A stretch of 33,471 nucleotides of DNA from Cyclobacteriaceae bacterium (lineage in GTDB: Bacteria; Bacteroidota; Bacteroidia; Cytophagales; Cyclobacteriaceae), in assembly GCA_013140555.1 (NCBI GenBank), contig JABFSO010000486.1, forward strand, positions 1-33,471, read 5' to 3'. Below, in pieces: positions 26,845-33,471 of this stretch. The notes beneath the pieces were generated by a model, which worked only from the letters and a program-made list of their open reading frames with translations, was not told the origin of the DNA and did no database searches. The translations under genes were made by a program, and so were the position numbers. Numbering within the stretch: the stretch's first letter is position 1; every line of letters starts with the position of its first letter.

Positions 26845-27606
26845 TCAATGCAACAACTGATAACCAAGGGAAACATCTAAACGAGATGCACTACCATTAT
26901 TGGCTCCGCGATCAATCGCTTGATTAACTCGGACGCTCAAAAATAATTTTGACTTGTGGTAAAGCGTACCGGTAACATTGATAAACCAAGGATTGGGATA
27001 GCCTTCTTGATGTGCATAATTGGCACCTGTACCTTTGTTTAATTTTGCAAACGGTATATCAGCGGTTAAAATCCCATCGACCCAAAAATCATTGTTAATT
27101 AAATAACTTGCTTTAATTGATGGCCCTACAGCAAAATAGTAGCCGAATGGTTCATTTGAAAGTGTATTGGGGGCTATTGTAGTAGCTATTTCGTTTCCAA
27201 AAATATAGTCACCGAAACTCGCACCAGGTGCAATAATTAATTTATCAGTGGCTACGACATTATAATATCCTTGAACCCAACCTAAAAAGCCAGCACCAAA
27301 TGCTTGGTTCAACTTCTGGCTTTGTTTTAGATTCGCAAGCTTCCAAAAAAAATCACCCACAGTAACATTCTCGTAGTTCACACTAATCTCGCCTTTGCCA
27401 ACTTTGGCGCTCCGTATAGAAACATTTCCCGTAAAACCGCCAAAGCTTTCATTGCCTTTGCCTGTCACATGGGTATATCGTATCATCAGGTTAAACCAAT
27501 TATCTTCATAGAGCGAGCGACCCTTCTTGTCTTTCATATCCAAGAACGACTGACCATTTGCTACCCCAAATATTAAAAGTGAAATGATGAATAGTATTGA
27601 TCTCAT
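26845..27606 (-). CDS. Hypothetical secreted / outer-membrane beta-barrel-like protein
   Basis: 253 aa; signal peptide MRSILFIISLLIFGVANGQ; alternating strand-like segments and C-terminal aromatic-rich strand RLDVSLGYQLLH. Confidence 0.55.
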   Translation of the reverse strand: MRSILFIISLLIFGVANGQSFLDMKDKKGRSLYEDNWFNLMIRYTHVTGKGNESFGGFTGNVSIRSAKVGKGEISVNYENVTVGDFFWKLANLKQSQKLNQAFGAGFLGWVQGYYNVVATDKLIIAPGASFGDYIFGNEIATTIAPNTLSNEPFGYYFAVGPSIKASYLINNDFWVDGILTADIPFAKLNKGTGANYAHQEGYPNPWFINVTGTLYHKSKLFLSVRVNQAIDRGANNGSASRLDVSLGYQLLH

Positions 27607-27767
27607 AATTAATTAAGTTTTCTTACAGCTTGTGAATAGTCCCTTTTACTATACAAAGCAATCACCTAAGCAAACCAAATTCAATAAGTGAAAATTGGTA
27701 ATTTATACTACCTAGAAGTAGGTAGAGTGTAGCCTATGCGAGTTCTACATTTTAAACTAATTAAGAG

Positions 27768-30644
27768 TTAATTCCCATAATAAATAAAGGGTGCCCAGAA
27801 GTGCGGGTGCTGAAATTCTTTCCCAAAATCCCCTTTTATAAATTTCCTCTTCAGCTCATTTACAATTTGTGGGTACGATTTTCCTTTTGCTACTTCCTTG
27901 TAAAAGTTGCTCATGAACAACATCGTGCTGGTGTCATTCACCGGCCACAGCGACACCAGCGCTGCATTGCTGCCGGCTATCAACAAGGATTGTGTTAATC
28001 CTGTAACACCTTCACCTACATACAATTTTCCCAGCGCTGTTTGACAAGCTGATAACACCGTCAAATCGCACTTCAATTTTAGATTTGAAATTTCCATTGT
28101 ATTCAGAAAACCATCTTCGCCTCCCTGCTCTTGCGTAAAAATACTCATCGCCACGCCTGAGAGATCAGGTATCTGTGAAACTACGAAGCCGTGCGTTGCG
28201 AGATGCAGCACTTTGTAATTGGCTAATTCACCGCTCTTCGACATAGCTTTGACGCGATTCTCTGTCATATCCTTTCCTAAAAAAACATCGGCCTCGGATA
28301 AATTTTTACTGATGCTTTTCACTTCTTCTACGGTGCCGGGTAAAGCATTCATGGCTCTAGTGCCAAACAAACTGGCATACGCATTACGTACCGATTTATT
28401 ATCGCGCAGGTTCTCTGCCACTTCCGCTTGCAAGAGTGTGAGATCGGCCTCTGTTGACAATACTTTTCGGTCGGTTGCCAACTCTTCATAAATAGCACCG
28501 CCCATTGCCAATAGCGGTTTGCGCGATGATTCATATTTGCGCTCCGCCAATTGCTGCATCACGCTGGCTGAATGCAGATAGCGTATGTTGTATTTCTCCA
28601 CCAGGTATTTTCCGTCAAATGTTTTCAATGCTTCAAACGGAATAAAACTTAATACATCATTGGGCGAAATGATTAATGTCTTAATGCCACCTAAGCGATT
28701 GTTGATGGGCGTGATGAGGAAGCGTTGATAGCGTGTCAAAAAATCCATCAGCACCTCAACGCCTAAGTTTGGATCCTCGGAATATTGACGTGTGAGTTTC
28801 ACCACGCGATCAAAATCGTTCCGTGGCGCAATGGCATCGCGGTCATAGCCACGGTTTACTTGTGTGCGCTGGTGATCCTGACTGATCCACTCAAAACCAC
28901 GAGCCGGTTCTTCTAAAGTGTGTTCGGTGGCTTGCTCTTGTTTCGATCGTTTAAAGTATCGGTCGCGAATATCACCTACAAAGCGAGGATCTGCATGATA
29001 ATAAACATGCGCATACTTTTTCGTTACAGTTAAAATCACCACTTCATAGCCTGAAAAAACATGATACATCAAACAAGCTTCATCGGGCTTCAACAGGTTT
29101 TGAAATTCAGCAATCGTAGGAGGTGCAATTGCCTTCTGCGCCAATCGCTCGCTGAGCACGCGCGCTCGGCTGCGCTCCATCGCCTCAAAAGCTTTTTCGG
29201 TGTTGCCCGTTTGGGCATAACACATTACCAACCATTGATTGGCACTCATCTGGCTTTGGTAATGCGACAACCGATCTTGTGGGTTGCTGTACACCACGCC
29301 CTCACTGGCTAACAAGGCAGCTTCCTCAAATAACTGAATGGCTTGCTCGATATCTTGTTGCTGATAGTACATCGTTGCCAAATTGTTCAGGTAGAGTGAA
29401 GCGTCACTCAATCGGTTTTCTTTCTTGGCTTGCTCGATTTGAAAACGATACAAATTGCGACACTTCTGCTGTCCATCGCGACCGGTGCCCCAGTACAATA
29501 GCGCCAGATTAGAAATGATGGATCGCTTCATGATCAAATGATTTTCCTCGGCTACTTTAAAACCATATTCGCCATAGCGGATGGCTGAGGTGCTGTAGTC
29601 GGTATTGTAGCCAGACAACACGATGGAATTGGCCGCAACTACTACTCCGTTGATGTATTGATTTTTTAACGCGAGGTCATACGCTTGAATGGCCAATTGA
29701 TTAGCTGTTGATTGATTCTTTTTTGTGTCTCCACTGCGCATCGTGCTATATGCCACAGAAAGATTCGTCAGTCCATCGATATCCACCGGAACAAGAGTCG
29801 ATTTGCCCATGTGTTCATAAAAATCTTCACTAAACTGAATGGCTTTTTCCGGATCGCCTTTATCGATATGATAGGCCATGAGTTGATCAATGAAAAACGT
29901 TGCCAGATAATGGTTGTCGCCATATCCTTTTGATTTCAACTGCACATATCCTTCGGTGGCGATCTCCAGTGCCTCACTTTTGTAGCCCCAGTTATTCAGC
30001 CAACGCGCTGCATAACTAAATGCCAGCAAGGCCATCACGGGTTTATTCTGTTGATTGAAGAGTGCCACCTTTTCGCGACACTGCTTCATTAACTCAGCAG
30101 GATTTTCCGGATATTGGTTATAGAGTGCAATTAATTTATCAAGCGACCAGTCGCGTTCGTGTATGGAAGGTTCGGTTTGCTTTAACCATTGCGCCAGATT
30201 TTGAAACACTTCCTGTTTGTTAAACACTTTTCCAAACTCTTTCATCTCCTCTATCGCCACTTGCGAATCTTCATTCTCCGGAGAAAGTCGAATGGCTTCC
30301 GTCAATAATTTTTTTGCTTCTGTCACATTGCCTTGCTGTGCGAGCACATATGCCTTAGCAGTTATGGAAGCTGCAGACGTAGGATCCATGAGCAATACAC
30401 GATCGATGTAAGTCAATGCCTCTGTTGGGCGATTCAGAAAGAGCAAACACGCTGCTTGATTTCCATTGGCTGTCAGGTTATCCGGAAATATCCGTAAGTA
30501 TTGAGTAGACAGCTGCAGCGATTCGCTGTACTTTTTTTCCTGATAAAGGGAGAGCATCTTTTTTTCTAATTCGGTATAATAATCCTGAGCCGACAAAGAA
30601 AAATTGATTAACAGAAAAAGGAAGATGATGATCGATCGCATCAT
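27768..30644 (-). CDS. TPR-CHAT domain protein (caspase-like)
   Basis: N-term signal MMRSIIIFLFLLINFSLSAQ, TPR repeats, C-terminal CHAT with KVLHLATHGFV and LTVLSACQTALGKLYVGEGVTGLTQSLLIAGSNAALVSLWPVNDTST; starts in TAATG overlap with upstream gene. Confidence 0.93.
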   Translation of the reverse strand: MMRSIIIFLFLLINFSLSAQDYYTELEKKMLSLYQEKKYSESLQLSTQYLRIFPDNLTANGNQAACLLFLNRPTEALTYIDRVLLMDPTSAASITAKAYVLAQQGNVTEAKKLLTEAIRLSPENEDSQVAIEEMKEFGKVFNKQEVFQNLAQWLKQTEPSIHERDWSLDKLIALYNQYPENPAELMKQCREKVALFNQQNKPVMALLAFSYAARWLNNWGYKSEALEIATEGYVQLKSKGYGDNHYLATFFIDQLMAYHIDKGDPEKAIQFSEDFYEHMGKSTLVPVDIDGLTNLSVAYSTMRSGDTKKNQSTANQLAIQAYDLALKNQYINGVVVAANSIVLSGYNTDYSTSAIRYGEYGFKVAEENHLIMKRSIISNLALLYWGTGRDGQQKCRNLYRFQIEQAKKENRLSDASLYLNNLATMYYQQQDIEQAIQLFEEAALLASEGVVYSNPQDRLSHYQSQMSANQWLVMCYAQTGNTEKAFEAMERSRARVLSERLAQKAIAPPTIAEFQNLLKPDEACLMYHVFSGYEVVILTVTKKYAHVYYHADPRFVGDIRDRYFKRSKQEQATEHTLEEPARGFEWISQDHQRTQVNRGYDRDAIAPRNDFDRVVKLTRQYSEDPNLGVEVLMDFLTRYQRFLITPINNRLGGIKTLIISPNDVLSFIPFEALKTFDGKYLVEKYNIRYLHSASVMQQLAERKYESSRKPLLAMGGAIYEELATDRKVLSTEADLTLLQAEVAENLRDNKSVRNAYASLFGTRAMNALPGTVEEVKSISKNLSEADVFLGKDMTENRVKAMSKSGELANYKVLHLATHGFVVSQIPDLSGVAMSIFTQEQGGEDGFLNTMEISNLKLKCDLTVLSACQTALGKLYVGEGVTGLTQSLLIAGSNAALVSLWPVNDTSTMLFMSNFYKEVAKGKSYPQIVNELKRKFIKGDFGKEFQHPHFWAPFIYYGN

Positions 30645-31795
30645 TAATAGGAATTGAGGTTGCACAAATCTCCATTGAAACTAACGAGGCTTTTTCGGAC
30701 ATTACCGTTAAAGTATGTTTCTTCTACATCAAAATTGACAGAGGCGGACTTTTGCGAAACGCGAAAGTGTAAAGTTTGATAATACTTGTCGTTTTCTTCT
30801 ACCGTAGAGCCCACCGTCTTGCTTCCCAGTTTATTTCCCTTCTTATCAAACGCTTCAATACTTATTCTAAATACACGTTGGATGCCGGTGGTGTATTTAT
30901 GCCCCACCAAAAAAGTATAACCGCTCTGACAAACCGAAAGGATAGCCAATCCAAAAGTGTAGTGGTCGCGAGTGGTGCTGATCTCGTATTGATAAAAGTG
31001 CTTCTGCACGAAGGGAAGTTGGGTAACATCTTTTGCCTGATTAATAACTGTACTGTAGTCGTAGGGGAAGGCGAATTTCTCGAACTGATTATAAAATTGC
31101 TGAAAGTCGGGTGGTAATTCTTCCGTAAGAATAATGTTCTTCACATCCTGCTCTTCCACTTTGGCCATCGCGGCCTGACTTGCAATGATGCGCTGCTTTC
31201 CTTTCTTCGGATCGAATACCTGCACTTCGTCCACCCGCAAACTCATGTTCTGACTTACATACAATGCGATCATAGGGCCAAAGAATGGCTTGATCGCATC
31301 ACGAAAGACCTGCTTATCATTAATCAAAAATTGATATTCACCCGAGCGCTTGATTATTGTCAATGTGTTGTAATCATAAGGCTTGATGACCGTTGACTTC
31401 GATTGCCGCAGCACTTCGTGCTTTTTTCCGAAGTTGGCCGTAATCAAAAAACCTTGCGCATTGTTGTAAGAAAACGTGAGATACTTCTTTGCGTCTTCAC
31501 TCATGCCGAAGCGGACGCCCATCCAGCCTTCGCTGGTGCCATTGAAAAAAATCATCCGTGCATGCATACCAAAGTCATCGTCCTTCGTGATGCCTACATT
31601 TTGAAAGGTGTGTACCGAAGTAGTGTTGGCATCGATCACCAAATGCCCTTCCTGAATTTTAAAACCATAAGCGGCTGTTACTTCTTCAAACCACTTATTG
31701 CGATTATCGTCAAACCCATCGGCCAGGTATTGAATCGATTGACTTTGCGCTAGCGACACAACAAATGACAAAATAATGACAAACCACTTCTTCAT
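30644..31795 (-). CDS. Secreted hypothetical protein with LamG/concanavalin-like N-terminal region
   Basis: Start at MKKWFVIILSFVVSLAQSQ (31795); GFDDNRNKWFEE...GWMGVRFGMSEDAKKYLTFSYNNAQGF; stop overlaps the CHAT gene start. Confidence 0.65.
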   Translation of the reverse strand: MKKWFVIILSFVVSLAQSQSIQYLADGFDDNRNKWFEEVTAAYGFKIQEGHLVIDANTTSVHTFQNVGITKDDDFGMHARMIFFNGTSEGWMGVRFGMSEDAKKYLTFSYNNAQGFLITANFGKKHEVLRQSKSTVIKPYDYNTLTIIKRSGEYQFLINDKQVFRDAIKPFFGPMIALYVSQNMSLRVDEVQVFDPKKGKQRIIASQAAMAKVEEQDVKNIILTEELPPDFQQFYNQFEKFAFPYDYSTVINQAKDVTQLPFVQKHFYQYEISTTRDHYTFGLAILSVCQSGYTFLVGHKYTTGIQRVFRISIEAFDKKGNKLGSKTVGSTVEENDKYYQTLHFRVSQKSASVNFDVEETYFNGNVRKSLVSFNGDLCNLNSY

Positions 31796-31822
31796 AGCTG
31801 GGTATTCAATTTCAGTTAAACA

Positions 31823-31850
31823 AAAAAATGGAGCGGTGATAAGCCGCCCC
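31823..31850 (-). terminator. Putative intrinsic terminator after the 522-aa ORF gene
   Basis: Minus strand GGGGCGG cttatca CCGCTCC ATTTTTTTG. Confidence 0.65.
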
Positions 31851-31868
31851 ACTTTCGGTTTGAAAATT

Positions 31869-33471
31869 CTATTTGTCAATGTTGATTCGGGCAAACCACA
31901 AGGAGCTTCCTTTCTTGTTCTCGCCAAAGTAGGCTACCTTATTCGCATCTTTGTATCTGAAGTAGTTGGTGATTCCACCATAGTGCACGTAGTTTTCACC
32001 ATTACCGTATTCGGTATATTTATCGAATGCTCCGGTAGCTAGATTGATGGTAGCGAGTTTGGGTACGCCCAACGGTTTCTCTACCATAAAAGATAACTCC
32101 CTTACCGCTTTGGTTCCAACCACATCAAAGTATGTCCAGAATAATGTCTTTCCATCCGGTGAGAATTCGAAGAACTGACCATCGGCTGAGGTTCCTCTGA
32201 ATTTCTTATTCACCGTATATTGGGAAACCAGATTTCCTTTTGAATCAAAGTGAAACATAACCAAATCTTCGTAGGCTCGTCCGATAACTTGTCCCTTTCC
32301 ATTTCGCATCATGCCATAGTTTTGGCCGGCTAGGATAAAATCACCATTCGGGCCGATAACAGTTTCGTTGAATTCAACTCTGCGTCCGTTATACGAGTCG
32401 CCTTTTTTTCCATTCGGTTGAGGTTTTAGTTTGGCTTCAAAATCATCCATCGAAGTAGTGGTAACAAATTCAACGCGGCCCTTATCGATTTTAGCCAACT
32501 GAAAACGAGGCCACTTCTTCTTCTCCGCATGTGACTCCAGTCTACTTATAAAGTACTCGTCTTGTTCGTCATTAGAAGGGCCATAAAAGTAAACCGCTCC
32601 ATCTGCGCGTAACACGAAATCATCTACACGCCAGATGCTGTTGGGTGATGTAAAGCTTATCTTATCCAATAATTTTCCTTCATAAGAAACTCGCACATAG
32701 GTATATTCAGTTTGGCTTTTGTTCCAAATCTTGGGGCCTACGTAGTTTTTAACTTTCGTAGGTGCAAAAATCACAATCATGTCACTCTTTGGATCATCTT
32801 CCGTATTTGGATAGCCATAGGTTGCTACTACCGATTGGGGTGTTTCAAAATTAAGTGTTACATCTGCCAGTGTAGTCAAATTCACATCGTATTTTAAAAA
32901 GTGGAAGTTCATCATGTGGTTGAACGGGCCATTTTTAGCGCTTCCTTTTTCACCTGCCAGCACCATCGCTGTGCCGGTCGTATTGTCTTCGATATGATCG
33001 TGGTAGAAAAGTTTTTTATTATCATCTGTTTTCGCCTTCAACTTTTCGGCCACATTGGTGGTAACGGTGTAACCACCCCGAAACCAACTCCAATTGAAGT
33101 TTGTAACTTTTCGTTTTAAAACAAGCGTGCCCATCATATTGGGTTCTACCGCCAATCCTTCTATGGAATAATCCTCGCCTCTGTATTTTTTAGGGCGATA
33201 TTTTGCTGGTAATTCTTTCTCCATATCAACGATCTCCTCCGATTGGTTGAGGAAGTTGAAATTCATATCAAAAGAATAGGTGATAAATTTAGATTGGTTC
33301 TTCTTAGCACGCACCCGATAAACCACATCGATCTGTCGTTTCTCGAGGTCTGTGTTAACTAAGTGAATGATTCCTTTCATCGCTTCTTTCGAAACATCAT
33401 AGGTTTTCTCGATGTCCAGCGTTTGGCCACAAGCCAACGAGGCAACGAAAAGGAGGGGATAAAATAAATAC
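31869..33471 (-). CDS. Secreted hypothetical protein (5' end outside window)
   Basis: Frame continues upstream of the called TTG as ...LFYPLLFVASLACGQTLDIEKTYD, a signal peptide reaching the window edge. Confidence 0.7.
   Translation of the reverse strand, partial: YLFYPLLFVASLACGQTLDIEKTYDVSKEAMKGIIHLVNTDLEKRQIDVVYRVRAKKNQSKFITYSFDMNFNFLNQSEEIVDMEKELPAKYRPKKYRGEDYSIEGLAVEPNMMGTLVLKRKVTNFNWSWFRGGYTVTTNVAEKLKAKTDDNKKLFYHDHIEDNTTGTAMVLAGEKGSAKNGPFNHMMNFHFLKYDVNLTTLADVTLNFETPQSVVATYGYPNTEDDPKSDMIVIFAPTKVKNYVGPKIWNKSQTEYTYVRVSYEGKLLDKISFTSPNSIWRVDDFVLRADGAVYFYGPSNDEQDEYFISRLESHAEKKKWPRFQLAKIDKGRVEFVTTTSMDDFEAKLKPQPNGKKGDSYNGRRVEFNETVIGPNGDFILAGQNYGMMRNGKGQVIGRAYEDLVMFHFDSKGNLVSQYTVNKKFRGTSADGQFFEFSPDGKTLFWTYFDVVGTKAVRELSFMVEKPLGVPKLATINLATGAFDKYTEYGNGENYVHYGGITNYFRYKDANKVAYFGENKKGSSLWFARINIDK

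Noticed and set aside
30665-31927. Upstream-extended starts of the 965-aa and 427-aa ORFs
   Set aside because: Signal-peptide Mets at 30644 and 31795 are more plausible; the extensions lack secretion-signal character and cross a terminator-like hairpin

Overview
Chromosomal window from a Bacteroidetes (Cytophagales-like) bacterium. This is inferred from gene content, TAnnTTTG-type -7 boxes and a sigma-70 lacking region 1.1. Most of it is housekeeping or ordinary accessory content: a PorW/SprE-like TPR lipoprotein (5'-truncated by the window), PBP1A, UvrC, a Uma2 protein, a SDHY-repeat secreted protein, a LytS/LytTR two-component locus, a SWIB protein, primary sigma factor, PIF1-like helicase, MarR, MBL hydrolase, aldo/keto reductase, DJ-1/PfpI protein, tRNA-Val(TAC), AsmA protein and a TPR-CHAT protein with upstream secreted proteins. 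The most interesting stretch is about 22.19-24.03 kb. It has a decayed HigB/HigA toxin-antitoxin remnant, three TTTAGTAA repeats at an exact 11-bp period, a probable undescribed small RNA (TATCTTTG -7 box to intrinsic terminator), and a convergent translationally coupled pair (DUF3800 plus a BECR-RNase-like protein), ending at the 3' side of tRNA-Val. Other notable items: a catalytically degenerate histidine-kinase paralog between an intact LytS-type kinase and its LytTR regulator, a beta-propeller gene interrupted by one in-frame TAA, three copies of a 15-bp palindromic operator-like motif, and a beta-carbonic-anhydrase-like protein with an unusual motif layout. All assignments come from reading the sequence; no database search was run.
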